Shown piece by piece: positions 34,997 through 42,860 of a stretch of DNA of 64,000 nt. The stretch's first letter is position 1; each line of letters begins with the position of its first letter. The stretch lies in contig JAILHF010000052.1 in assembly GCA_024696005.1 (NCBI GenBank), positions 248,001 to 312,000 of the forward strand, read 5' to 3'. The stretch is from Lachnospiraceae bacterium (GTDB taxonomy: Bacteria > Bacillota > Clostridia > Lachnospirales > Lachnospiraceae). The notes under the pieces were generated by a model that did not search any database, was not told where the DNA came from, and was given only the letters and a program-made list of their open reading frames with translations. Position numbers and translations under genes: made by a program.

Positions 34997-35425
34997 TCAA
35001 AAGGTCAATGCTTCGGGCTTCTGAGCAGCATGCTTGTGCTCGGGCCCCGCATATACGAAGAGCTTCTTATACATCTCACGGCCCAGAGGTCCCTTGGGGA
35101 GCATGCCCTTGACAGCAAGCTCGATCACCTCTTCCGGCGCATTCGCAAGCTTCTCGCGAAGCGTGAACTCCTTCATGCCGCCGATGTAATCCGAATGTCT
35201 GTAATACATCTTCTGATCCAGCTTCTTGCCGGTCACTTTAACCTTGTCCGCGTTGATCACGATAACGTAATCACCGGTATCCACATGGGGGGTGAAGGTC
35301 GGCTTATTCTTGCCGCGCAGCACCTTGGCGATCTCGCTCGCCAGACGCCCCAGAGTATATCCGCTCGCATCAACCACATACCACTTGCGCTCGATGGTTG
35401 AAGGAGAAGCCATAAATGTCTTCAT
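34997..35425 (-). CDS. rplM: 50S ribosomal protein L13
   Basis: Early-assembling large-subunit protein. The 142-residue product contains [34 protein letters not shown] and the late [14 protein letters not shown] motif, all typical. A TCAGGAGG ribosome site lies before ATG 35425. It is transcribed with rpsI from a consensus promoter and a leader of about 160 bases. Confidence 0.98.
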   Translation of the reverse strand: MKTFMASPSTIERKWYVVDASGYTLGRLASEIAKVLRGKNKPTFTPHVDTGDYVIVINADKVKVTGKKLDQKMYYRHSDYIGGMKEFTLREKLANAPEEVIELAVKGMLPKGPLGREMYKKLFVYAGPEHKHAAQKPEALTF

Positions 35426-35587
35426 TCTGCATACCTCCTGATTTTGCTTACAACTGCTGCTTCCCTAGCCTTTGAAAAACGCCGTATCGGTGATGTCCGG
35501 GCACCGCAGGGCCTTCTCCGGCCATGGACACCGCTGCCCATGGGGAACGTGACAAACGTCGACTGCTGATCGGACGCACTGCCACGG
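35426..35587 (-). promoter_or_regulatory. Structured leader of rplM, candidate L13 autoregulatory element
   Basis: The transcript from the upstream promoter has a leader of about 160 bases. It can form a stem TGTCC...GGACA enclosing GGCC-GGAGAA-GGCC, plus CCATG/CATGG pairing. Many Firmicutes regulate rplM-rpsI through an L13-bound leader; I infer this here from position and structure, and have not matched the known consensus. The rest of the 342-base gap up to 35767 holds the two promoters listed and nothing else I recognise. Confidence 0.45.
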
Positions 35588-35593
35588 AAACAA

Positions 35594-35622
35594 ATTATAA
35601 TATAGGCGCGCGGATCTGTCAA
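35594..35622 (-). promoter_or_regulatory. Consensus promoter of rplM-rpsI
   Basis: TTGACA (35617-35622), 17 bases, TATAAT (35594-35599) on the minus strand: an exact sigma-A consensus, as expected for ribosomal protein genes. Confidence 0.92.
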
Positions 35623-35679
35623 ACGTTTTTTCGGGAATGAACAGCATCTTTTTCCGCACTTCATTTTTGCGTTCTTCTG

Positions 35680-35688
35680 TGTTAGAAT
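35680..35688 (+). promoter_or_regulatory. Extended -10 element before the ABC-2 exporter
   Basis: TGTTAGAAT fits the extended -10 pattern TGnTANAAT; a weak TTCATT lies 17 bases upstream of the hexamer. It is about 80 bases before the exporter ATPase start. Confidence 0.4.
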
Positions 35689-35767
35689 AGCGCTTGGCAT
35701 ATTATATGGAAAGATTCGCCCGAATGCAAGAGGCCGGGCGAGACGAATCGCAAAGGAGACGATCACT

Positions 35768-36553
35768 TTGGATGCATCGACCGTCAATAACGAAAAGATC
35801 TCTGTCCGGAACGTGGATTTTTCCTATCGGAAGCACCATGTCCTGGATCATCTGGAATTCGACCTCCCCCTGGGCGAGAGCATCGCGGTCCTCGGGGCCA
35901 ACGGCAGCGGGAAATCCACGCTGCTTTCCATCCTTTCCGGCGTGCGGCGCTGCCACGGAGCAAGCATGGAGTACCGCGGGCACGACCTTACCCGGGACAA
36001 AAAGCTTCGCAACCGCCTGATCGCCTATGTGCCGCAGACCGATCCGCTCCTGCCCGAGCTCTCGGTATGGGACAATCTGCTGCTCTGGTTCCACGGTCCC
36101 GCGTCCGGTCTGAAAGAGGCCCTGACGCTCCCTTCCGTGGAAATGCTCCGGATCGACGAATTCATAAAAAAACCGGTACGCGCCCTCTCCGGAGGCATGC
36201 GCAAACGCGTCAGCCTTGCCACCGCCCTCATCAACGATCCGCAGATCCTGATCATGGACGAACCGGCCGCCGCGCTGGACCTGTGCTATAAAGCCGAGAT
36301 CCGGGAATTCCTCTCCCGCTTCCATCAGAGCGGAAAAACCCTGATCCTCACGACGCACGATGAGGAAGACCTTTCCATCATCACGCTGCTCTATCTTTTG
36401 AAGGATGGCCATCTGTACCGTTCCCCGCGCGTGCTGCGGGGCGATGAACTGGTATCGGTGATCCGCGGCGATATCGACATCTCCCGGATCATGACGGGCG
36501 CTCCGGCAAACGCCGGGGACGCTTTCCCCACGGGAGGCTCCGATGTTTCTTAA
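35768..36553 (+). CDS. ABC transporter ATP-binding protein (ABC-2 exporter)
   Basis: Cytoplasmic ATPase of a three-gene exporter. The 261-residue product has Walker A GANGSGKST, a Q-loop YVPQTD, signature LSGGMRKRVSLA, Walker B ILIMDEPAAALD and the switch His in LTTHDEED. The start is a TTG at 35768 with AAAGGAGACG eight bases upstream; no nearby ATG in frame keeps the first strand. It overlaps the following permease gene by 11 bases. The cargo is unknown. Confidence 0.9.
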   Translation: MDASTVNNEKISVRNVDFSYRKHHVLDHLEFDLPLGESIAVLGANGSGKSTLLSILSGVRRCHGASMEYRGHDLTRDKKLRNRLIAYVPQTDPLLPELSVWDNLLLWFHGPASGLKEALTLPSVEMLRIDEFIKKPVRALSGGMRKRVSLATALINDPQILIMDEPAAALDLCYKAEIREFLSRFHQSGKTLILTTHDEEDLSIITLLYLLKDGHLYRSPRVLRGDELVSVIRGDIDISRIMTGAPANAGDAFPTGGSDVS

Positions 36554-37736
36554 GCTGCTCCGTCTGGAACTGAAGAAAAGCCTGTGCTGCATCCCGGTCC
36601 TTTTGGCCGGAACGCTGCTCTTCGGCGTGCTCTTTTCCCTGGTGGGCCTGGGGCTTTCCCGGGTGATCTACTCCAGCGAAGCCATTGCAAGAGCCAGCGT
36701 GGCCGTGGTCTCCAAAGACGAAGACAACCGCTATATCGACATGGCCATCGATTACGTGGGCGGCATGGAATCGGCTGCCCTGGCCCTCGATTTCGAGATC
36801 ATGGAGGAGGAAGAAGCCATGAACGCCCTCTCCCGCGGCCGGGTCATCGCCGTGATGCTGCTGCCCGAGCATGTGGTCGAAGGCATCCTTTACGGGGAAA
36901 ACTATCCGGTGCGCATCCTTTTTTCCAATGAAAGCGCCCTGGCCTCCGTATTCCTGACCGAGCTCACCCGCTCGAGCATGATCATGCTGTCCGCAGCCCA
37001 GGCTTCCACCTATACCGCTGCCGAGCTTTATTACAACAGCGACCGCGCCTCCGAGCTGAATGCGGCCTACAACGACATCGATCTGATGAATTTCAGTTAT
37101 GTGCTCAGCCGGGAGCGCCTCTTCGTTGACGAGGATGCCCTGCCGCCCTTCATGAGCTTTGTGGCCACCGGCATCCTGCTCCTGCTCTGTTTTTCCCACA
37201 TCTGCTATGCGCCGGCACTGCGAAGGGAGGATACTTCCTTTTACCAGCTGCTCTTCACAAGACAGGTCACTCCGGAGCTCTATCTGTGCGTGAAATATCT
37301 CGTCAACACGCTTTGCTGCTTTGTGCTGCTATTCGCCGCATTCCGGATCGCCGGATCGCTGGACCTTCCCCTGGACGGACTTAAGATCCACATGGGAGGC
37401 GGAGCCGCGCTGCTCCTTCTGCTGTGCGCCGCCCTGCTCACCTCCTTCGCCCTGCTCCTGGAACAGATCTTTTCCGATGCGGGCGCCGTAATGATGGAGA
37501 TCATCTTCAGCATTGCCATGCTGTTTGCCGGCGGAGCCATCCTTCCGGCGGCCTTCCTGCCCTCCGGGCTGTTAAAGGTCGGAAGATTTCTTCCTTATTC
37601 CCTCCTGCACGGCGAATTCCTGAAGCTCCTGACGGGCAGCTACGAGTTTTCCGTGCTGCCGCTCGCGCTTTACAGCCTGGGCTTTTTCGCGGCAGCCGCC
37701 CTGCTCTTCAGGCTTCGAAAGGAGGCACGCGCATGA
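36543..37736 (+). CDS. ABC-2 type permease subunit (first)
   Basis: A 397-residue membrane protein with one N-terminal helix, an extracytoplasmic domain of about 170 residues, and five or six C-terminal helices, the usual ABC-2 exporter layout. The soluble part includes GRVIAVMLLPEHVVEGIL, typical of YhgE/ABC-2 ectodomains. It starts inside the ATPase gene and ends overlapping the next permease gene (ATGA), so the three genes are coupled. It probably forms a heterodimer with the next product. Confidence 0.88.
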   Translation: MFLKLLRLELKKSLCCIPVLLAGTLLFGVLFSLVGLGLSRVIYSSEAIARASVAVVSKDEDNRYIDMAIDYVGGMESAALALDFEIMEEEEAMNALSRGRVIAVMLLPEHVVEGILYGENYPVRILFSNESALASVFLTELTRSSMIMLSAAQASTYTAAELYYNSDRASELNAAYNDIDLMNFSYVLSRERLFVDEDALPPFMSFVATGILLLLCFSHICYAPALRREDTSFYQLLFTRQVTPELYLCVKYLVNTLCCFVLLFAAFRIAGSLDLPLDGLKIHMGGGAALLLLLCAALLTSFALLLEQIFSDAGAVMMEIIFSIAMLFAGGAILPAAFLPSGLLKVGRFLPYSLLHGEFLKLLTGSYEFSVLPLALYSLGFFAAAALLFRLRKEARA

Positions 37737-38848
37737 ACCCTTTCCGTCTGTTATTCTTCCGGACAAGGCAGCTGCTCTGCCACCCCTTCTTCCTTCTGCT
37801 GCTTTTGCTGATCCCCGTCGTGGCTCTCTTAAACGGCGCGGCCGGCCCCGTCGAGGAAAAGGACGACACGATCGCAGCCGGCTTCTGCATCTGCAGCCCC
37901 GACCTGTCGGAGGGCAGATCTTTTGAAGACGAAGCCGAAGGGGAACCTCCTGCCGGCGAATACCTGGCCGACATGGAAAAACTGCGGGATGCTCTCTGCA
38001 AAAGCGATTCCGTGTTCCGTTTCGTCCCCTACGATTCCCTTTCGGAGATCAAGGCCACGATCGCCTCGGAAGAGATCGAATGCGCCTATCTGATCCCCGA
38101 GGATCTGTTCGAATGCCTGGCAGACGGCAAAAAAAAGAACCTCGTGGAGGTCCTTTCTTCTCCGAAGAGCACCATGGTCCCCGTGGTAAACGAGGAAGTG
38201 TATGCCCTGATCTTCCGTCAGCTGGCTCCCGTGATCCTTGCGAATTATCTTTCGGACCGAAGCGCGATCGCCGATCTGATCCCGGATCCCATCGAAGAGG
38301 AACAGATCTTTTCCCTGCATGAGACCCTGCTCGGCAACGGTTCCACCTTCGCGATCGAATTCGACAACGCCCCGAAGGATTATGTGATCCGCAAGCAGTC
38401 GGTACTGCTCTCTCCCTTAAAGGGCCTGTTTGCGCTGCTGATCCTGCTTTCGGGCTTCACCGGAGCCCTGACCTATTACCGCGCGGCGGAGCATCCCATT
38501 TACGCCAGGCTCTCCGTCCGCATTGTGATGATCCTCTCCCCGATGCTGCTCGCGGCCCTGCCCGTCCTGCTGTGCATGATCCTGCTGCCGGGCATTCCCG
38601 GTGTGGAACGCAGCATCCCCGGCATTGCTGTGGAACTGGCACGCATCCTGCTCTATCAGCTGCTGTGCCTGGCTTTCCTGCTCCTTCTGACTGCCCTGAT
38701 CCGCAGCCGTGCGCTGATCTATGCTTTCCTGCCGGTCTACCTGCTCTCCTGCCTGATCTTCTCGCCCATCTTCGTGAACGCGGGACAGTTCATGCCCTTC
38801 CTCGGAAAACTGAGCTGGTTCTTTCTGCCGACGTATTATCTGCTGTAA
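37733..38848 (+). CDS. ABC-2 type permease subunit (second)
   Basis: A 371-residue membrane protein of the same layout as its neighbour: an N-terminal helix (FFLLLLLLIPVVALL), an acidic ectodomain of about 190 residues with EIECAYLIPEDLFECL, and a C-terminal helical bundle. Sequence similarity to the first permease is low outside the fold. ATG 37733 follows AAGGAGGCACGCGC; the reading frame is open further upstream but that part lies inside the preceding gene. A bidirectional terminator follows directly. Confidence 0.87.
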   Translation: MNPFRLLFFRTRQLLCHPFFLLLLLLIPVVALLNGAAGPVEEKDDTIAAGFCICSPDLSEGRSFEDEAEGEPPAGEYLADMEKLRDALCKSDSVFRFVPYDSLSEIKATIASEEIECAYLIPEDLFECLADGKKKNLVEVLSSPKSTMVPVVNEEVYALIFRQLAPVILANYLSDRSAIADLIPDPIEEEQIFSLHETLLGNGSTFAIEFDNAPKDYVIRKQSVLLSPLKGLFALLILLSGFTGALTYYRAAEHPIYARLSVRIVMILSPMLLAALPVLLCMILLPGIPGVERSIPGIAVELARILLYQLLCLAFLLLLTALIRSRALIYAFLPVYLLSCLIFSPIFVNAGQFMPFLGKLSWFFLPTYYLL

Positions 38849-38878
38849 AAAACCGGCCGGGAATCCCCGGCCGGTTTT
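38849..38878. terminator. Bidirectional intrinsic terminator
   Basis: A 13-bp stem AAAACCGGCCGGG/CCCGGCCGGTTTT with loop AATC has a T-run on both strands. It ends the ABC exporter (plus) and the FliD-like gene (minus). Confidence 0.9.
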
Positions 38879-38900
38879 CATCACTTGACTGGAATCTCTT

Positions 38901-39848
38901 TCAGTTTTCTCCGTTCAGCTCCGCGATCTGACGGTTCAGCTCCGCGATCTGCTTGTCGTAATCCCGGATCTTGTCCACGCTGTCAAGCTTCTCATACTCT
39001 TTGCTCAGCTTGTCTCTCTGCTCCTGCAGGGAACGGATCTTATCGGCATCCGTTTCGCTAAGTGTCACCTTGTCCTGCTTCTCTTCGCTCTCCGCGGACT
39101 TTTCCTCTTCCGCACCCGTCACACGGGCGATCGTTTCCTCTGCAAGCGACTTCGTCTGCGGCGTCCATCTGGCATCCCGGCCATAGATCGCCTCGGTATT
39201 CTGCGTGGCCCTGCTGATGCTGCCCGCTTTGGCGCTCACCTGGGACGCATAGGAATTCACGCCCCGGAATACACTCTTTACCGTAGCGGTATTGGCAGTC
39301 TTGAAAGCCTCTTCATCAAAGCTTAACTTGTCGTCCGCGCCGATGCTGATGCCCACTTCCTTCAGCACGTTGCTGTTCTGGCGGCTCATGCCTGCCATCC
39401 AGCTTCCGGTGCGGAGCACACTCTTCGTCTCCGACTCTCCGGCCGAATCGATGGCGGCATTGTAGGCTTTCACAAAGTCCTTTACCGCTCCCGCGAGCTT
39501 GTCCCGGTCCGCGAATTCTTCCTTCGGCCGCCCGTTTTCATCCTTTGTCTCTTTTGTCTCAAAAAGCTTGTCGTTTTGGAACGCGTCCGCGGCTGCTCCC
39601 AGCTTGTCCGCATCCTCCTTGATGGACGTGAGCTTGGCATCGGTATCGCCGTCTACCGCCTTTGCTCCCGCCTTCTCTTTCGCATAATAGTTTTTCAGCA
39701 GCTTTCCGTAGCTGCCGTTGCGCACGGAGGCCACATCCGAAAGATCCAGCCCCAGTATGCTGCTGTAATCCACACCCGACTTCTGATTGGAAGTCCCGAA
39801 CAGAGCGGAATAATCCACTCCTCCTCCTAATCCGCTGATTCCCGCCAT
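38901..39848 (-). CDS. FliD-like protein of unknown role (315 aa)
   Basis: Not firmly identified. The middle region resembles the C-terminal domain of flagellar cap proteins: FVKAYNAAIDSAG, LKEVGISIGADDKLSFDEEAF, then a predicted coiled coil at the C-terminus rich in Lys, Glu and Gln (last 60 residues). The N-terminus is Gly/Ser/Tyr-rich with a twice-used GVDYS motif (GVDYSALFG, GVDYSSILG). No signal peptide is visible, as expected for axial proteins exported by a type III system. At 315 residues it is shorter than most FliD, and no flagellar gene is nearby. GGGAGGAGAAGG precedes ATG 39848. It has its own promoter and a terminator. Confidence 0.6.
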   Translation of the reverse strand: MAGISGLGGGVDYSALFGTSNQKSGVDYSSILGLDLSDVASVRNGSYGKLLKNYYAKEKAGAKAVDGDTDAKLTSIKEDADKLGAAADAFQNDKLFETKETKDENGRPKEEFADRDKLAGAVKDFVKAYNAAIDSAGESETKSVLRTGSWMAGMSRQNSNVLKEVGISIGADDKLSFDEEAFKTANTATVKSVFRGVNSYASQVSAKAGSISRATQNTEAIYGRDARWTPQTKSLAEETIARVTGAEEEKSAESEEKQDKVTLSETDADKIRSLQEQRDKLSKEYEKLDSVDKIRDYDKQIAELNRQIAELNGEN

Positions 39849-39894
39849 AGCCTTCTCCTCCCTGATCTGCATGACAAACTGCGGTTACAGACAA

Positions 39895-39923
39895 ATTATA
39901 GCATAAAAACAGGGCAGCGGCAA
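39895..39923 (-). promoter_or_regulatory. Promoter of the FliD-like gene, overlapping a terminator
   Basis: TTGCCG (39918-39923), 17 bases, then TATAAT (39895-39900) preceded by TGC, an extended -10. The -35 lies in the loop and arm of the upstream operon's terminator hairpin. Confidence 0.7.
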
Positions 39924-39934
39924 GCTGCCCTGTT
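39905..39934 (-). terminator. Intrinsic terminator of the GGDEF/EAL-queH-argS-hydrogenase operon
   Basis: ACAGGGCAGC/GCTGCCCTGT stem with a five-base loop, followed by TTTTT on the minus strand, 27 bases after the stop codon of the hydrogenase-like gene. Confidence 0.85.
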
Positions 39935-39960
39935 CTCACAAAAAACTTCACTGTTCCGTC

Positions 39961-42558
39961 TTACGACAGCGCCGGCTGAAAGACGATGGCCTCCTCCGGC
40001 GGTATCGGCCGGCTGAAATAGTAACCCTGTATCGTATCGGCTCCGAAATCCTTCAGACGGCGGTACTGCGCGGCTTCTTCCACGCCCTCCACCGTCATCT
40101 CCTTGTCCAGATCGTGGACCAGGCGGATCACGTCATTGATGAAAGCCTCTTTCCCCTCCACCAGGTAATTGTCCACAAAGGACTTGTCCAGCTTGACCAC
40201 ATCCACGGGGATGTAAGACAGTGAACCCAGCGAGGAAAATCCCGTGCCGAAATCGTCCATGAGCAGGCGTATCCCCAAGTCCTTCAGACGGGCAAAAAAC
40301 ATCTCGGCCTGCGAGCTCCGCTCCAGGAAAAGTCCTTCCGTGATCTCGATCTCCAGGTATTTCGCTTCCATATCGTATTTTTTCAACAGCTGATGCAGGA
40401 ATTCCACATAACCGCCATCCGAAAGCTGCATGCTGGAATAGTTGACGGAAACCGGGCAAAGCACATGCCCGGCATCCCTCCAGGCCGCCAGTTGTTTCAC
40501 CACCATCTCGGTGGTGATCCGTCCGATCCGCCAGATCCAGCCGTTCTTTTCTGCGACCGGGATGAACTGTCCGGGATAAAGCCCCGGCTCCCTCATGCGC
40601 ACCAGTGCCTCATAACCCGTAAGTTTCAGGGTCTTTACATCCACTTTCGGCTGATAGAGCATGTAGAAACCGTCGTTATCAAAGGCTTCCAGGATCTTGC
40701 CGCGGATGCGCTTTTCTTCAGCCGCTTTTTCCTGAAGCTCGCTGCCGTAGAAAACGGTCCGGTTCTGTCCCGCGGCTTTCGCCGAAAACATCGCTTCTTC
40801 CGCGTTGTTGATATGGTCCTCCACACCGAGAACGCCGTCCGCATTGGTCACCCCCATGCTCACGGTGATCTCCAGATGGATGTTTCCGATATCGATGGGC
40901 TGTGTCGCCACCTCACGGATCTGCGCCAGGGCAGGATGGTCCTCCGAAAGAGGCGTATCGAGCATCAGAAGGAACTGGTCGCCTCCGTAACGCGAAAGAA
41001 GCCAGCGGTTTTCCAGTGCCAGCATCTTCAGCCCCAAAGCCACGTGCTTTAACACCTCATCCCCGAATTCATGCCCGTAGGTCGCGTTGATGCCCTTGAA
41101 GCCCTCGATGTCGAGCATGATGAAGGAATTGCAGTCCCAGGATTTCTTCGCTTTTGCAAGGAATTCCAGGGCATAGTGACGATTATAGATATCCAGCAGT
41201 TCATCGTGCTGGGCCTGATAGATCAGGCTCTGCTGTTCCGTTTCCACCGTGCTCTTCAGATAATGAACACAGTTTTCCCTGTGATTGAATCCGTTATGGA
41301 TCGCAACGGCCATCTCCCTGCAGGAATTGTAGCCGCAGCTGCTGCAGTTGATCGAACGGGAGACCTTCGTGTCCTTCCCCATGGACTGGAAGACCTTTTC
41401 CATTTCATTCCAGTCGGGGATGCGGATCGCGCATTCCCCCGAGCGGTCCGAGTAATGCCGCAGATAATCGGAAAGTTCCAGATCCGCAAACTGCCTGTTG
41501 AGGGCATCCAGGCGCTCTGCGGGCGTCAGCTTTCTCGATACCGCATCCTCCCCGTCATCTTTTTTCACGCTTTCCCGGATCTTCAAAAGATTGAACAGCG
41601 CCCGGTCCGTGGACGACAGTTCCGGATCCGTGGCCGTGCCGCAAAGACAGCCCTTCTCACAGTTCAAGGCATCGATGAACAAAAACGGGATCTCCCGGTC
41701 CTTAATGCTCTTTGCATGAGCCTTCAGATATTCATACATGTGGCGTTCGCCTTCGATCTGCCGGATAAAAGCCCCGTCTCCCAGAAGCCATTTCGCATAA
41801 TCCCTGAGGCCGCCGGGCATGGGATAGATGGAGCCGAGACCATATTCCACCTCGTCCCCCGTGGGAGCGCCGTACAGCTGCTCCGCGCGCACCCTTTTCA
41901 TGAAGTGATCAAACGTGACGTTATAGGAAACCAGTCCGGCATTCTCCGGATCATCGATCTCGATTTTTTTTGCGATGCAGGGACTTAAAAAAGCGAAACG
42001 GTCCGTGATGCCCAGCTCTTTCCTGGCGTAGATCGCCGCGCACATCAGCGGGCTCTGTACCGGAAACAGGCTGGGGATCAGTTCCGGCAGATACTTTTCG
42101 ATATAAGAGACTACCGCGGGACAGGGCTGCGAGATCCCTCCCTTGAAGCCCGCCTCCTGCATGTAGCGGATGTAGCCCCAGGTAGTGATGTCCGCGCCGA
42201 AGGATACATTGATCAGATGCTTCACCCCCAGTGCCTTCAGGCCACCGAGGACGCGGTCGTATTCCTCCGGATAATTTGCCCGGAATGCCGGGGCGATCAG
42301 AAGGGAGATCTCTTCTCCCGCGGCCAGATCCGAAAGGAAGCGGTCGGTATCGTCATTGTATTCCCTCGCATCGTGCTCACAGGCATCAAAACAGGCCCCG
42401 CAGCCGACGCAGCGCGCCGGATCCACGTTGATGCGGGAACGCCCTTCGGCATCCGCTTCCGTGGAAATGCAGGCGCCCATTGCACTGCAGACATTGATGC
42501 ATTTATTGCATCCCACACAATTCTCATTCGTATAGATCAGGCCTTGTTCCTGGATCAC
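39961..42558 (-). CDS. [FeFe]-hydrogenase-like sensor fused to GGDEF and EAL domains
   Basis: An 865-residue fusion. Residues 11-65 hold two 4Fe-4S ferredoxin motifs (CVGCNKCINVC, CVGCGACFDAC). Residues 80-320 match the H-cluster domain of sensory-type [FeFe] hydrogenases: QPCP (C146), SPCIAKKIE (C194) and ALNCEKGC (C300, C304). An extra Fe-S motif follows, C405, C408, C413 and C430 (NCSSCGYNSC). The GGDEF domain (445-600) reads GGDQF at 525-529, so it is probably not a cyclase. The EAL domain (615-860) has EAL 650-652, VNYSS, EIEITEG, DDFGTGFSS, VVKLDKS and VEGVEE, so it is probably an active phosphodiesterase. No membrane helix. The start is GTG 42558 with CCGGAGGAAG upstream. I infer H2 or redox control of c-di-GMP breakdown. 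Confidence 0.9.
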   Translation of the reverse strand: MIQEQGLIYTNENCVGCNKCINVCSAMGACISTEADAEGRSRINVDPARCVGCGACFDACEHDAREYNDDTDRFLSDLAAGEEISLLIAPAFRANYPEEYDRVLGGLKALGVKHLINVSFGADITTWGYIRYMQEAGFKGGISQPCPAVVSYIEKYLPELIPSLFPVQSPLMCAAIYARKELGITDRFAFLSPCIAKKIEIDDPENAGLVSYNVTFDHFMKRVRAEQLYGAPTGDEVEYGLGSIYPMPGGLRDYAKWLLGDGAFIRQIEGERHMYEYLKAHAKSIKDREIPFLFIDALNCEKGCLCGTATDPELSSTDRALFNLLKIRESVKKDDGEDAVSRKLTPAERLDALNRQFADLELSDYLRHYSDRSGECAIRIPDWNEMEKVFQSMGKDTKVSRSINCSSCGYNSCREMAVAIHNGFNHRENCVHYLKSTVETEQQSLIYQAQHDELLDIYNRHYALEFLAKAKKSWDCNSFIMLDIEGFKGINATYGHEFGDEVLKHVALGLKMLALENRWLLSRYGGDQFLLMLDTPLSEDHPALAQIREVATQPIDIGNIHLEITVSMGVTNADGVLGVEDHINNAEEAMFSAKAAGQNRTVFYGSELQEKAAEEKRIRGKILEAFDNDGFYMLYQPKVDVKTLKLTGYEALVRMREPGLYPGQFIPVAEKNGWIWRIGRITTEMVVKQLAAWRDAGHVLCPVSVNYSSMQLSDGGYVEFLHQLLKKYDMEAKYLEIEITEGLFLERSSQAEMFFARLKDLGIRLLMDDFGTGFSSLGSLSYIPVDVVKLDKSFVDNYLVEGKEAFINDVIRLVHDLDKEMTVEGVEEAAQYRRLKDFGADTIQGYYFSRPIPPEEAIVFQPALS

Positions 42559-42590
42559 GTTTCTTCCTCCGGCAAATGCAAACTAATTCT

Positions 42591-42812
42591 TCAGATGTCC
42601 ACGCTTCCGCTGATGCTGCCGTCATTGGCCGTATAGTATGCCTTGCCGTCCTCGGGCTTTACATAGATCTTCAGATCCTTCAGTTTCTCCTTGTGAGAAG
42701 CCTTGTAAGCCGCCTTCACCTTTTTGCCGATCTCATCCATGTTATACTGCCGCTCATCCAGCTCCAGAAAGATCTTCGTTTTCCCCGTGTACTCCCCTGT
42801 TTTGTTTTCCAT
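42591..42812 (-). CDS. DUF6465-family small protein
   Basis: A 73-residue protein of a family found in Lachnospiraceae and relatives, with no assigned function that I know of. It has KIFLELDERQYNMDEI, a basic AYKASHKEKLKDLKIYVKPED stretch and a C-terminal AYYTANDGSISGSVDI segment. No signal or membrane segment. ATG 42812 follows AGGAGG by eight bases; a longer reading from 42857 lacks a ribosome site. It lies between argS and the hydrogenase-like gene in the same direction. Confidence 0.75.
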   Translation of the reverse strand: MENKTGEYTGKTKIFLELDERQYNMDEIGKKVKAAYKASHKEKLKDLKIYVKPEDGKAYYTANDGSISGSVDI

Positions 42813-42860
42813 CTCATGAACCTCCTGACTGTATTGCTCGTATGTGTTCCGTCCCAAGTC

